DNA from: Ruminococcaceae bacterium UBA1405
GTDB lineage: Bacteria; Bacillota; Clostridia; Oscillospirales; Ruminococcaceae
NCBI GenBank assembly: GCA_002305685.1
Contig: DBQB01000019.1
Location: forward strand, 19,878 to 83,877
DNA: 64,000 nt
Direction of reading: 5' to 3'
Shown: piece after piece, positions 8,358 through 19,000 of the stretch
How positions within the stretch are numbered: position 1 is the stretch's first letter
Layout of the letters: each line of letters starts with the position of its first letter
Notes under the pieces: generated by a model
Told to the model about the DNA's origin: nothing
The model's input: the letters and a program-made list of their open reading frames with translations, nothing else
Database searches by the model: none
Program-made: the position numbers and the translations under genes

Positions 8358-9503
8358 TCATTTTTTGCGAAACAAAAGCGGAAGAAAATCATGAAGCGCC
8401 CGGCGCCAAGCGCCAAACTCATGGGTCTGACCCGGATAAACCACCCGGTGATAGTTGCGCAAAACATCAATACCGCATTCTTTGCAGATTTGATCGTCCT
8501 CCAAAAAGCTGGACATAAATCCGTCCCGCTCCCCCATGGCTCGGAAGAATACGCCATACTGCTGCTGGAACGCTGCGGCATCCTTGAGGCGTTGCAGATG
8601 CTGCTGCTCAGCGTCTGGATCAGAGATGCGCATAAAGCCGCTGAACAGCCCAATCCAGGCGAACAGCTCCGGATGGCTCAGCCCGATAACGCTTGCCTGC
8701 ATGGAACCCATGGATAGCCCTGCAATAGCCCGATCCCATCTTCCGGTTTTTACCCGGTAATTGTCCTCGATAAAGGGGATACAGTCCCGCAGCAGATTGT
8801 CCTCAAAAGCACTGTCCCAATGGTTTTCTGCGCGATAACGGATCATACCATTGTTCATCACAATCAGGCAGGGCTCACATTTCCCCTCCGCCAAAAGGTT
8901 ATCCACGATGGAGGAGACACGGCCGTTGTATTCCCAGGTGATCTCATTTTCGGTCATGCCGTGCTGTAGATACAGTACCGGATATTCCTTGGTATCCTTC
9001 ATATATCCCGGCGGCGTATAGACAATGCAGCGCTCATACCGGCCCATGGTTTCAGACCAGTAGATCTCCCGGGTTACACTGCCGTGGGGTACTTTCTGAA
9101 TATGGATATAAGGGGTGTCCGGATCCGGAATGTCGATGTAGTTGACCGGACGGTTGCGATGCCAGGAGATGGGGACATAAGGGCACAAAAAACAGGCGCC
9201 ATCCACAATAAAATCAAAGGAATGGGGGCCGGCCAGGAGGGGATCATAGGGAAGGATTCCGGTAAAAAAGCCCTCCGCATCCTTGTGCAGATCCAGCTGA
9301 AAGGCTTTGCTTTCCAGCGAGATGGATCTCGCTCCCGGCGCGTAGACTCTGAACGACACATCGCCGTTTGGCAGGATCTTGACACCGGTGTCCAGCGCAC
9401 GTTTCTCTCCCTGCGCATCGGTAACCACCTGTGGGAGCAAGGGATCAAAATGCAGCGGCCAATCCCGATAAATTTGAGAGGATATCAGCTTAGGCTCAAA
9501 CAT
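8358..9503 (-). CDS. CE1-like esterase with N-terminal E-set/CBM48-like domain
   Basis: A 381-residue protein with no signal peptide. Residues about 40-120 form an early-set beta domain (LPNGDVSFRVYAPGARSISL), as in glycogen-enzyme CBM48 modules; residues about 140-381 are an alpha/beta-hydrolase of the esterase D/feruloyl esterase type with VLYLQHGMTENE, the nucleophile elbow GLSMGS and a late histidine in GQTHEFGAWR. It is likely to remove acyl groups from plant-derived sugars inside the cell, though the substrate is unproven. The start at 9503 follows AAGGAG by seven bases; ATG 9524 lies before that site. A terminator follows the gene. Confidence 0.87.
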   Translation of the reverse strand: MFEPKLISSQIYRDWPLHFDPLLPQVVTDAQGEKRALDTGVKILPNGDVSFRVYAPGARSISLESKAFQLDLHKDAEGFFTGILPYDPLLAGPHSFDFIVDGACFLCPYVPISWHRNRPVNYIDIPDPDTPYIHIQKVPHGSVTREIYWSETMGRYERCIVYTPPGYMKDTKEYPVLYLQHGMTENEITWEYNGRVSSIVDNLLAEGKCEPCLIVMNNGMIRYRAENHWDSAFEDNLLRDCIPFIEDNYRVKTGRWDRAIAGLSMGSMQASVIGLSHPELFAWIGLFSGFMRISDPDAEQQHLQRLKDAAAFQQQYGVFFRAMGERDGFMSSFLEDDQICKECGIDVLRNYHRVVYPGQTHEFGAWRRALHDFLPLLFRKK

Positions 9504-9604
9504 AGAGATTCTCCTTTCGGTCATCGGATTGTATCATTTGGTATTATTGTACAGTGCCTTTCGCCATCCGTCAACGTATTTTGTGGGCATTGCGCACACT
9601 GGCG

Positions 9605-9940
9605 TCACGCAAGCACCCGAATCAGCACCATATAAATCAGGGTACCGCCGCCGATGCTCAAAAGCGTATTGCGCCGGTATAGATGCAAGCCGACCACCGC
9701 CGCTACGCCCGCCAACTGGGCTATGGTGCCGCTCAATGCTTGCGGTGCAAAGGAAATGGATTTGAGACAATATACCACCAGCGTCGCAATCATAGCCGGC
9801 GGCAGACAGCTGCCCAGATACTGAACCGGCCGGGGAATCTCCCGCTTTCCACCAAAAAGCACAAAGGGGATGGCCCGGGTCAAAAAGGTAACGGCAGCAG
9901 CGGCCAAAATCATCAGCAACGCCTGAAAAGAGGAGATCAT
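9605..9940 (-). CDS. azlD: Branched-chain amino acid exporter subunit AzlD
   Basis: A 111-residue protein with four hydrophobic segments and the family motif AVTFLTRAIPFVLFG near the N-terminus. AzlD is the small partner of AzlC; together they export branched-chain amino acids and analogues such as 4-azaleucine. Its ATG overlaps the azlC stop (TGATG), showing translational coupling; a TTG codon three bases earlier is an alternative. It is the last gene before a gap leading to the esterase. Confidence 0.9.
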   Translation of the reverse strand: MISSFQALLMILAAAAVTFLTRAIPFVLFGGKREIPRPVQYLGSCLPPAMIATLVVYCLKSISFAPQALSGTIAQLAGVAAVVGLHLYRRNTLLSIGGGTLIYMVLIRVLA

Positions 9941-10653
9941 CAATCATCCACCTCCTGAGACTGAAGAAGAATCATCCGTTTACAACCCATCAGCGCGGCC
10001 AACGTCACAATGAGCGAGGGCAGAAGGAATCCATCCGGATCCAGCAGCACCAAAAACACCGCGGAGGAGATCAGCCCAATACACGCGGGAAGATGGGAGC
10101 GATAGCTTTTCCACTGATCCAGAAAAATCACTACAAACAGCGCAGTCATGGAAAAATCGATCCCGGTAAAATCCAACGGCATCGCCTGACCCAGCAAAGC
10201 CCCCACCGCAGAACCAAAAATCCAGTATAGATGATCCAGCAGCGCGACCAGAAACATCGCTTTCTTCCGATCCACCCCATCGGGCGGCTGCATGGAGCAG
10301 AGCACCGAATAGGTCTCGTCGGTGAGAGAAAAAATCATATAAACCCCTTTTTTCCCCAGTTTCCGAAACGAATCCAAAAAAGAAAACCCATAGAAGATAT
10401 GGCGGGAGTTGAGCAGAAAGGTCAGCGACGCAGTAGTGAGCACCGAGGCTCCCGATTGCAGCAGTTCTACCAATAGATACTGTGCAGAACCCGCATAGAT
10501 CAGCACACTGCAAAGTACCGACCATAAAACGTTGTATCCCGCCTGTTCCAACATAATTCCAAATGCGATTCCCAGAACAAGATAACCGAAAAATACCGGC
10601 ACCGTCTGCACCACCGCATACTGAATCGTCACATTTTTACGCAGTCCATTCAT
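9940..10653 (-). CDS. azlC: Branched-chain amino acid exporter subunit AzlC
   Basis: A 237-residue membrane protein with six to eight predicted spans. The conserved stretch LVLGIAFGIMLEQAGY, IYAGSAQYLLVELL and LNSRHIFYGFSF are typical AzlC motifs. It forms the larger subunit of the AzlCD amino acid exporter. The start ATG at 10653 follows AAGGATTG with moderate spacing. Upstream lies an MFS gene on the same strand, separated by a weak terminator-like hairpin. Confidence 0.92.
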   Translation of the reverse strand: MNGLRKNVTIQYAVVQTVPVFFGYLVLGIAFGIMLEQAGYNVLWSVLCSVLIYAGSAQYLLVELLQSGASVLTTASLTFLLNSRHIFYGFSFLDSFRKLGKKGVYMIFSLTDETYSVLCSMQPPDGVDRKKAMFLVALLDHLYWIFGSAVGALLGQAMPLDFTGIDFSMTALFVVIFLDQWKSYRSHLPACIGLISSAVFLVLLDPDGFLLPSLIVTLAALMGCKRMILLQSQEVDD

Positions 10654-10694
10654 TTTTTTGCAATCCTTCCCCTTTGCCGGATGTAATAAAATAC

Positions 10695-10713
10695 AAAAAT
10701 CGGGGCTTTCCCG
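10695..10713 (-). terminator. Weak terminator after the MFS gene
   Basis: On the minus strand CGGG-AAAGC-CCCG (10701-10713) is followed by T5 (10696-10700). The stem is only four to five pairs, so partial read-through into azlCD is likely. Confidence 0.4.
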
Positions 10714-10714
10714 C

Positions 10715-11998
10715 TCAAACCTTCTCTTTCCGACTTCGCAACAGCAGCACGCCGACCAGCATCATCAGCGGGAACACGATAGCCACACCAAGGCCGGCTT
10801 TGAGCCCCAGCTGCTCCGCGTTGAGCCCCCATTCTCCGCCCCAGGCGTCCGCTCCCGGCAGCTGACTGACAGCGTCGGACACCAGCCCAGTGACCCAGGG
10901 ACCGATGGAGCAGCCAATATCCCCGCATACCGCCAACATTCCGAACATGGCGGTACCACCGGTGGGAAACCGGCGAGCGGTCAGGCTTAAAGTTCCCGGC
11001 CACATCAGACTCACCGAGAGGCCGCACAGCGCACACCCAGCAAAAGAAAACACCGGAAGATGCACAAACACTGTCAGAGAATAGCAGCAGATACACAGCA
11101 GCGCACAGCTCATCAGTCCGTGATCCAGTCGGATGCGCTCTCCCATTCGCGCATAAGCAGCACGCCCCAAACCCATAAACAGCGCAAACAGACAGGGCCC
11201 CAGAAGATCCCCCACCACCTTGGAAACCCCCAGCGCCTTCTCCGCAAACAAAGAAGCCCACTGGGACATGGATAGCTCGCTGGCTCCGGCGGCCATCATC
11301 AAAATCATCGCAATCCAAAACAGGCCGCTGGAAAACAGCTGACGAAGGTTCAAACCTCCGCCCTCCCCTGTCTCCTGCATTTTAGGAATCGGCACTCGCA
11401 ACAGGTAAAACAGATTAAACAGCGGTAACATCGCCCAACAAAAAGGGAAAATCCACCAGTATCGGGTGCCTACCAGCTGTAGCAGCAGCGTTGTCAGAAG
11501 GCAGACCGACAGCTGTCCCCAACAGTAAAAAGAATGCAGCAAGCTCATGGCGGCGGATTTCATCCCTCCGGACAGGCGTTCGTCGCTGGGCAGCGCTTCG
11601 ATCAGCGGGCTGATTAAAACTTCGATCAGTCCGCCGCCCACCGCAAAGACCATGGTGGAAACCACCAGCCCTGCATAGGCTGCCTGGGAACCTCCCACCG
11701 CAAAGAGAAGCTGCGGAAGCAAACACATCATCAGCAGTCCCGCCAGAGAACAGAGATGCGCAATCACCAGCCCTGCCCGATACCCAATCCGGTCAGCCCA
11801 GCGAACCGCGGCAAGATCGGTGACGATCTGGGTGCAAAAATTGATCAGCACCAGCCGTCCAATCTGTTCAAAGGATGCGCCAAAAAAATCCTGAAACGTC
11901 ACAAAAAACAGGGGCGGCAGATTTACCAGCACCGCCTGTACCACATACCCGATAAAACAGACATACATTGTATCCTTATAAGTAGCCCTATGTAACAC
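10715..11998 (-). CDS. MFS transporter
   Basis: A 427-residue major facilitator protein with about twelve hydrophobic segments: AVRWADRIGYRAGLV matches the conserved loop 2-3 motif (D-x-x-G-x-R) and the second half repeats it in ARMGERIRLDHGLM. Similar proteins include the Fucose/GlcNAc-like sugar symporter branch, but the substrate cannot be told. I place the start at GTG 11998, which follows GGGGGAG, because the ATG at 12046 lies at or before the expected transcription start of the promoter at 12048-12075. No partner gene indicates the substrate. Confidence 0.85.
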   Translation of the reverse strand: MLHRATYKDTMYVCFIGYVVQAVLVNLPPLFFVTFQDFFGASFEQIGRLVLINFCTQIVTDLAAVRWADRIGYRAGLVIAHLCSLAGLLMMCLLPQLLFAVGGSQAAYAGLVVSTMVFAVGGGLIEVLISPLIEALPSDERLSGGMKSAAMSLLHSFYCWGQLSVCLLTTLLLQLVGTRYWWIFPFCWAMLPLFNLFYLLRVPIPKMQETGEGGGLNLRQLFSSGLFWIAMILMMAAGASELSMSQWASLFAEKALGVSKVVGDLLGPCLFALFMGLGRAAYARMGERIRLDHGLMSCALLCICCYSLTVFVHLPVFSFAGCALCGLSVSLMWPGTLSLTARRFPTGGTAMFGMLAVCGDIGCSIGPWVTGLVSDAVSQLPGADAWGGEWGLNAEQLGLKAGLGVAIVFPLMMLVGVLLLRSRKEKV

Positions 11999-12047
11999 GG
12001 TTCTCCCCCTATCCTCTTCAAACGACACATTGAGATATTCCCTCATG

Positions 12048-12075
12048 AGTATAGCAAATTACCTAAAAATGTCAA
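12048..12075 (-). promoter_or_regulatory. Promoter of the MFS gene
   Basis: On the minus strand TTGACA (12070-12075), 16 bases, then TATACT (12048-12053) with an extended -10 TGC. Transcription would begin near 12041, downstream of the ATG at 12046, which supports the GTG start at 11998. Confidence 0.75.
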
Positions 12076-12210
12076 TTCAAGGTGTGGAAATGTTCCATAT
12101 AAATGTATATTTTCTCTGTTATTCCAGACATTTTTTCTACAATGTGCCCAATAAATCTCCAAAGTACCAACCATATTATAAAATTGAAAGATAAAAATAC
12201 AACTCTCGCC

Positions 12211-12240
12211 TTTGCATACCATGCAAGTTCGTGTTATAAT
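12211..12240 (+). promoter_or_regulatory. MATE promoter with overlapping inverted repeat
   Basis: TTTGCA (12211-12216), 18-base spacer, TATAAT (12235-12240). A perfect six-base inverted repeat, TTGCAT-ACC-ATGCAA (12212-12226), covers the -35 element and is well placed to be a repressor operator. No regulator gene lies beside it. Confidence 0.6.
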
Positions 12241-12343
12241 AATTTATAACTTTTTGTAAACAGAAATATTGCGTTGTTGTCCAGTCCTTCTATCTGTTCC
12301 ACGGTAACCGGCAAGGGCGCAAATAGGAAAAGGAGGATTTCAA

Positions 12344-13789
12344 ATGGGGTCATCCACTCAAAAACAATCTCAACTGGCGTTGGATTTGGTGGAAACCGGT
12401 GATGCCAATCAGGACGCATCCGCCGTTACTACCCATATTCCCGACGGCATCAGCCAGCGTATGCTCTATAACGACATTGTACATATCGCTTGGCCTTCCC
12501 TGGTGGAATTGACGCTGACTCAGCTCACCTCCATGGCGGATCTGATGATGGTCGGCCAGCTGGGAGCGTGGGCCATCACCGCCGTCGGACTCAGCACCCA
12601 ACCGAAATTTTTGCTTCAAACCGCTTTTATGGCCATGAACGTGGGCGCTACCGCTATGGTTGCGCGTTATAAAGGTGCGGGAGAGCAGGAAAAAGCCAAT
12701 GGCATTATGCGCCAAGCCCTGCTGATGACCCTGATATTTGCCGTCATCTCCTCCATTGTCGGATTTATCTTCTCCGAACCTCTGATTCGCTTTATGGGCG
12801 GCAACGACGACCTCCAGGCCATCAACGGCGGTACCGCTTATCTTCAAATTCAGATGCTTGGTCTGGTGGGATTTGCGCTGACTTCCACCATCACAGCTGT
12901 TCTGCGGGGCGTTGGTAATTCCCGAACAGCTATGATCTATAACCTGGTGGCCAATATTGTCAACATTATCTTCAACTATATCCTGATCTATGGTCATTTT
13001 GGCGCTCCTCGTTTGGAGGTGGCCGGCGCCTCTCTGGCAACGATTATCGGACAGTTCGTCGCCATGATTCTGGCCTTTATCTCGGTGATCGGCGGTAAAT
13101 ATTATCTGCATTTACGGCTCCGGGATGGATTTATGCCGGATTGGGAAGCCATCGGAAAGATCGTCAAGATTGGTATCCCTGCTATGATTGAACAGCTGGT
13201 GATGCGTATCGGTATGATCATCTATTCCAAAACCGTCGCCTCCCTTGGAACCGTCTCCTTTGCAACCCACCAGATTTGTATGAATGTCCAGGCACTCTCC
13301 TTTATGACTGGCCAGGCCTTCAGCGTTGCCGCCACCTCTCTGGTGGGACAAAGCCTGGGCAAAAAACGTCCTGATATGGCACAGGCGTACAGCCTGCGCA
13401 CCCGCCGTATCGGTATGTGTGTGGCACTGCTGTTAACCTTTATCTTCTTCTTCTTTGGAAGATACATTGTGGCCTGCTACAATACCGACCCGGTTATTTT
13501 GGATACCGGCGCAAGAATTCTGATGTTTGTTGCATTTGTACAGCCCTTCCAATCTTCTCAGTTTATCCTTTCCGGTGCGCTGCGCGGCGCAGGAGACACC
13601 AAGTCGGTTGCCAAGATCATCTTTGTCACCGTGCTCCTGGTGCGTCCCGGCATGGCTCTGCTGCTGATCAATCTGTTCCACTGGGGACTGGAAGGCGCCT
13701 GGGTTGCGCTGGTGTGCGATCAGCTGCTGCGTACCCTTCTGGTATGGCGCAGATACAATTCCGGCAAATGGAAAACCATCCGGGTATAA
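12344..13789 (+). CDS. MATE family efflux transporter
   Basis: A 481-residue multidrug/oligosaccharide/toxin extrusion protein. After a hydrophilic N-terminal tail of about 45 residues come two six-helix bundles; the halves share the MATE signatures (WPSLVELTLTQLTSMADLMM in the first, IPAMIEQLVMRIGMIIYSK in the second, and GALRGAGDTK versus AVLRGVGNSR). It exchanges cations for drugs or metabolites. The start at 12344 follows AAAAGGAGG. A strong terminator follows, so it is a single-gene unit driven by the promoter at 12211. Confidence 0.95.
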   Translation: MGSSTQKQSQLALDLVETGDANQDASAVTTHIPDGISQRMLYNDIVHIAWPSLVELTLTQLTSMADLMMVGQLGAWAITAVGLSTQPKFLLQTAFMAMNVGATAMVARYKGAGEQEKANGIMRQALLMTLIFAVISSIVGFIFSEPLIRFMGGNDDLQAINGGTAYLQIQMLGLVGFALTSTITAVLRGVGNSRTAMIYNLVANIVNIIFNYILIYGHFGAPRLEVAGASLATIIGQFVAMILAFISVIGGKYYLHLRLRDGFMPDWEAIGKIVKIGIPAMIEQLVMRIGMIIYSKTVASLGTVSFATHQICMNVQALSFMTGQAFSVAATSLVGQSLGKKRPDMAQAYSLRTRRIGMCVALLLTFIFFFFGRYIVACYNTDPVILDTGARILMFVAFVQPFQSSQFILSGALRGAGDTKSVAKIIFVTVLLVRPGMALLLINLFHWGLEGAWVALVCDQLLRTLLVWRRYNSGKWKTIRV

Positions 13790-13804
13790 CAAGCCCTATC
13801 TTTT

Positions 13805-13837
13805 GGGAGGAACAGAGAAACCTGTTCCTCCCTTTTT
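13805..13837 (+). terminator. MATE terminator
   Basis: GGGAGGAACAG (13805-13815) pairs perfectly with CTGTTCCTCCC (13822-13832), followed by T5. Confidence 0.9.
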
Positions 13838-13866
13838 CTCACGCTTTTTTCTTCTCAGAGTAGAGA

Positions 13867-13906
13867 ACCGGCGTCTTTCTCAGTACAGACTGAAAAAGAC
13901 GCCGGT
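13867..13906. terminator. Hairpin between convergent MATE and ptsI
   Basis: ACCGGCGTCTTT (13867-13878) pairs perfectly with AAAGACGCCGGT (13895-13906), with further pairing in the 16-base middle (CTCAGT/ACTGAA). The T-tracts are poor on both sides. It lies 57 bases after the ptsI stop and is probably its terminator. Confidence 0.55.
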
Positions 13907-13963
13907 AACTATCCCTATTTTTCAGAAAGGAGATCCCCTTCCCGGAACCCGACGATGAGATCG

Positions 13964-15641
13964 TCAAACCGGCACAGGACCAACGGAAATCCTCTTCGCC
14001 TGTTCCCGACCATCGTCACAGCTCAGATCCAGACTGCGCAGATGCCGCCTGATTTCCAAAATCATCGAGGGCGCCATACTCAGCTCATCGATCCCCATCT
14101 CCAAAAAAGCCCTTGTCATCTGGGGATCCGCCGCCATCTCTCCGCAGATACCGATGCGTTTTCCCTCCCGATGGATTGCGTCGGCAGCGATCCGGATCAG
14201 CCGCAAAATGGCCGGATGATGGGAATTGCAGATCTCCTCCACCTTGGGGTTGAGCCGATCGGCAGCCAACGTGTACTGCACCAGATCGTTGGTCCCAACG
14301 CTGAAAAAATCCACTTCCTTTGCCAACAAATCGCTGATCATCGCGGCTGCCGGCGTCTCAATCATAATTCCCAGCTCCACCTGGTCGGAAAAAGGAAGGC
14401 CCTGGGCGCGAAGGGATTGCTTTACCTGCTCGGTCAGTGCTTTGACCGCCAGCACCTCCTCCAAAGACACAATCATTGGAAACATGATGGAAACCCTTCC
14501 AAAAGCCGACGCGCGATAGATCGCCCGCAGCTGGGTGACAAACAGTTCCTGCTCCTTCAGGCAGATGCGGATGGCGCGATAGCCCATGGCAGGATTTTCC
14601 TCCTGATAATCCGGAAAATAAGCAACCCTTTTATCCGCGCCGATATCCAATGTGCGGATCACAACCCTTTTGCCGCCCATCGCCTGCACCACCTGACGGT
14701 AGATGGCAAACTGTTCTTCCTCCTCCGGGGCACTGCCGCGGCCAAGATAGATAAATTCACTGCGGAAAAGCCCAATCCCCCGCCGCATCGTTATCCAAAA
14801 CAGCAGCCACATCCTCCGCGCTTCCGATATTGGCCAATAGAGAGATGCGGCGCCCGTCCTTAGTAACATTTTCCAAACCAATTTGGGTATGTAACAGCTG
14901 CTGATATCTATGGTAATCTTCCTGCATCCGCTGGTAATGACGCAGCGTCTGGGCGTCCGGGGAGAAAATCACCTGCCCGGTGCTGCCATCCACGATCACC
15001 AGCTCCCCGTTATGGTTTTTGAGAAGATGAGGGAGATGAATCACCGCCGGAATGCCCATGGTCCTGGCCAATATGGAGGTATGGGAATCCACCGACCCCT
15101 CATTGATGACAAATCCCAGTAGATTTTCCTTCTCCAGCTGCAACGTCTCACTGGGCATCAGCTCCTGCGCCGCCAATATTACCGGCTCCGCCGCCGCCAT
15201 CAGGCGCGGCGCGCTGCCGGTAAGAGCATCCAGCAGGGTTCGGGCAGAATCGTACACATCGTCGGACCTGGCCTGAAAATAGGGATCGTCCATATTGTGA
15301 AACAGAGCGGAGACCTGCCGCGCCGCTTCATTGACCGCATATTCCGCGTTCAAATGTTGATTGCGAATGATATCCTCCACTATTCCCAGGAACTTGTGGT
15401 CCTCCAGCATCATCTGGTGAAATTCAAAAATCAGCGACTGCTCTCTGCCCACCCGTATCAGCGCTTTCTGGCATAGCTGGTTTAACCGCTCGGCAGCCAA
15501 CTCCTTTGCGGTGAGGAAACGCTGCATCTCCGCTTCACTGTCCGCCACAACATATTGCGGCAGCAGTTCCCGCATACCGTCCAGATAGAACAGGCGGCCA
15601 ATGGCAATACCTCCCGAAACCCCTTTGCCCTGTACTCTCAT
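13964..15641 (-). pseudogene. ptsI: PTS Enzyme I (phosphoenolpyruvate-protein phosphotransferase), frameshifted
   Basis: Enzyme I takes the phosphoryl group from PEP to HPr at the head of the sugar phosphotransferase system. The N-terminal part starts at ATG 15641 (GGAGG nine bases before) with VQGKGVSGGIAIGRLF and the phospho-histidine domain GSVDSHTSILARTMGIPAV. The frame changes at a run of five C (14777-14781, G on the coding strand): removing one G joins VLDNDAAG to IGLFRSEFIYLGRG and gives a complete protein of about 558 residues with TLDIGADK, GIMIETPAA, FFSVGTNDLVQYTLAADR and GICGEMA. All catalytic motifs are kept, so a sequencing error or very recent lesion is likely. No ptsH or Enzyme II gene is nearby. 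Confidence 0.92.
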
Positions 15642-16041
15642 CCAGCGTCTCCTCCCTTCTGCCGCTAAGGCGAAAAATATCCATAGATTGATATCTGTTT
15701 CAACGATTGCAATACTATGTTATCTCATATTATAGCACATTTCACAATGAATTCCACATTCTATCCGAGTAAAACACAGGGTTTCCAGTAATTTACTACA
15801 ATTTTTCATTTTTTTCCCAACTGATTTTTTGCTGTTTGCAGATGGCTGCTCTTGTGATATGATAGGAAAAAGGTTCTGTGGCGCCGGTTGGTGATGGACC
15901 CCTCTGCTGAAAAGCCTCGCTATCGCCCATTCCATCAGCCACAGCCTGTTTCCCTGTTCCTCCAAAGTTCGATGGACGGATTGGACGGCGGGACGGAAGA
16001 TGATAAATGTTACCTTCGCTTGGACGTAATGAGGAGAAAGG
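15642..16041. other. Divergent ptsI/addB region with a structured addB leader
   Basis: No gene is seen in these 400 bases. A TATAAT on the minus strand (15729-15734) probably belongs to ptsI. In the addB leader, CTGTGGC (starting near 15877) can pair with GCCACAG (near 15940), and TGATGGA with TCCATCA inside it, forming a bulged hairpin. No terminator follows it and no known RNA family was recognised. Confidence 0.45.
15835..15863 (+). promoter_or_regulatory. Promoter of addB-addA
   Basis: TTTGCA (15835-15840), 17 bases, TATGAT (15858-15863). It leaves an untranslated leader of about 170 bases before addB. Confidence 0.55.
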
Positions 16042-19000
16042 ATGGGAAAGGCTATGATCCGATGGTTGTTAGGGGAAGCCGGCACCGGAAAAACCACACA
16101 GTTGTATCAAATGCTACGAGATACCCTGGACAGCGGACAGAAGGCAATCCTGCTGGTACCGGAACAAGCCTCCTTCGAGGCGGAAAAACGCGCTTATGAG
16201 GAGTTGGGCGCCAGACGGTGTTTATCGCTGGAGGTGCTGAGCTTTACCCGGTTGTGCAATCTGGTGTTTCGCAATTTTGGCTCGCTAGCAGGACGCGCTC
16301 TGGACGATTGCGGCCGTATCCTGCTGATGAGCCTGGCGCTGGGCGAAATGCAGGATATGCTCAGTGTATACCGGCGTCATCCCGCCAATCCTTCCTTTGT
16401 CAGCGCCATGGTGGAGATGGCCGGGGAACTGAAAAATGCCGGCATTTCCCCAGACGCGCTGGCGCAGACGGTGAAAACCCTCTCTCCCGGTTCAGAAAAG
16501 AAAAAACTCCAGGAACTCTCGGTGATTTATGGCACCTATCAGGCGCTGATCGACTGCAAATATTTGGATCCGTTGGATGATCTGATGCGTGCCTGTTCTC
16601 TGGTGGAGGGTACCGGATTCTTTCGCCAGTATGCGGTATTTTGCGATGGATTCAAAGGCTTTATGGCGGGAGAATACCGAATGCTGGAAAGGATCATCGC
16701 CGATTCCCCGCAGGTGGTGTTTGCCTTCACCTGCGACGGAATTGGGGACAACGAGGGAGGCACCGGGCTTTTCTCCCCTGTCAAAGAAACGATACGGCGC
16801 CTGATCCGAATCTCCAGCACAGCCGGGGTACCGGTAGCTTCCCCGCTGATCCTAAAACAGCCGTATCGTTTTCAGGGGGACCAGCTCAGACATCTGGCTC
16901 TACACCTCTTCCGCCCCGCCGTCCCCTATACCGAAAAACCGGACGGCAGCGTTGCATTGGTGCAGTTTCAAAACCCCTATGAAGAAATCGAGGGTGTCGC
17001 CCGCCAGATCAATCTGCTCGTCCGTCAGGGGTGGCGTTACCGCGATTTTGCGGTGATTGCCCGCAATCTGGAAAGCTACCAGACAGCGGTGGAAACGCTG
17101 TTTGGCCGCTATGGCATCCCATATTTTCTGGATAAGCGGGTGGATGTGGAAAACCATCCCATCACCGCCCTGGTTTTGACGGCGCTGGAAGGGATTAAGG
17201 GCGCACCGGATACCCAACAGCTGCTTCGCTTGGCCAAGTCTCCCCTTTTGGGGTTTGACCCCTGTGAGGTAGCCATGCTGGAAAACTACTGCTATGTCTG
17301 GCGCATTGAGAAAAGCCAGTGGGAATCCTCCTTTCAAAACCATCCCGATGGGTTTGGAGCTAAGATGGACCAGGAGACCGAACAGCGAATCGAAACCATC
17401 GAATCGCTGCGGCGGCGTCTGATGACCCCGCTGCTGCGGCTGCGCCAGATGCTGGAAGGATGCGACGGCGGTACCTTTGCCCGGGGCGTATTCTCCTATC
17501 TGGAGGAAAGCGGTGCAGTGGAAGCCCTCGCAAAGGTACCTGAGCAGGATGACATCACTCCGCAGGTATGGGATGGGCTTTGCACCATCCTGGACCGATT
17601 TTTCCTGGTGATGCGGGAGATTCATCTGCCTGCCTCCCGGTTTGGGGAGCTGCTGCGGCTGTCGCTGCAAACACTGGAGATCGGACTGATTCCTCAAACT
17701 GGGGATCAGGTGCTGGTGGGGGTAGCCGACCGCATCCGCCCCCAAAATCCCAAAGGGGTTTTTCTGATCGGGGCCAATCAGGGCGTTTTTCCCGCACGGA
17801 TCGAACAAGGAGGACTGCTCTCGGAGGAGGACCGCAGGCTGCTCAGCCAATACGGCCTGGAAATCTCCGAGACGGCACAGCAGCGGGCCGTCAGCGAAAA
17901 ATATTGGGCCTATTTTGCAATGACCAGCCCCTCCCACCGTCTATATGTCTCCTACAGCACTGCCACCATGGATTCCAAGGCGCTGTATCCCTCGGTGTTG
18001 GCGGAACAGCTGCTGCGGCTGTTTCCAGCAGTCCGGCAGACCGGCGGATACGAAGGCAAAGAAAATCCTTTTTACGGAGTGGTCAACGAGGCGACTGCCT
18101 TCTCCGCCTATTGCCGCGAGCTGGCAGAGCCATCCCATACGCAGCAGCGAACGGTGCTGGAGACCTTTTTGCGCCACAGCCATTACCAAAATAGACTGGA
18201 TGGATTGGAAAAACTGCGTCAGGAACCGGGATACCAGTTGGATCCGGTGCTGGCGGCGCGTCTGTTTGGGAAAACCATGCGCATCTCCCCCACCCGCGCC
18301 GATGATTTTGCCAAATGCCCCTTTGCCTATTTTGTGCGCCACGGGCTGCGCCTGCGCCCCAGACGCCGGGCGGAGCTGACGCCGCTGGAATCCGGTACAG
18401 CGATCCACTATGTCCTCTCCCAAATGCTGCGCAGCCATCCCCCGGCACAGTTGCAATCGCTGAGCAAGGAGGAGATGACCCAAGAGGTAGACCAGCTGCT
18501 GGAGGAGCATCTGCAAAAACAGCTCAAACGGGAGGACGAGGCGCCTGCCCGGTTTTCCTATCTGTATCGCCGGATGCGCGCCACACTGCTGTTCTTGCTG
18601 GAACATCTGGGACAGGAGCTGGGGCAAAGCCGCTTTTTGCCGGTGGCCTTTGAGCTTCCCATCGGCAACGCCGGCCATTCCCAGGGACAGCGCCCGGTCC
18701 CCCCTTTGACGGTGACAGCCGCCGATGGGGTTCGGGTACTGTTGGAAGGGGTGGTGGATCGGGTGGACCTGCTGGAACAGGACGGAAAAAAATATCTGCG
18801 GGTCATCGATTACAAATCCGGACAAAAAAAGTTTGACCTGAGCGATCTGGTGTACGGAATGAGTACCCAGATGCCGATCTATCTCTTTGCGCTGTGCGAT
18901 GCGCAGGGGGAGGACGCGATTCCCGCAGGGATCCTGTATATGCCGGCCCGGGCACAACCGGTAGAGGCGCAGCGGGATGAGGCGCCGGAGAAGGTGGCCT

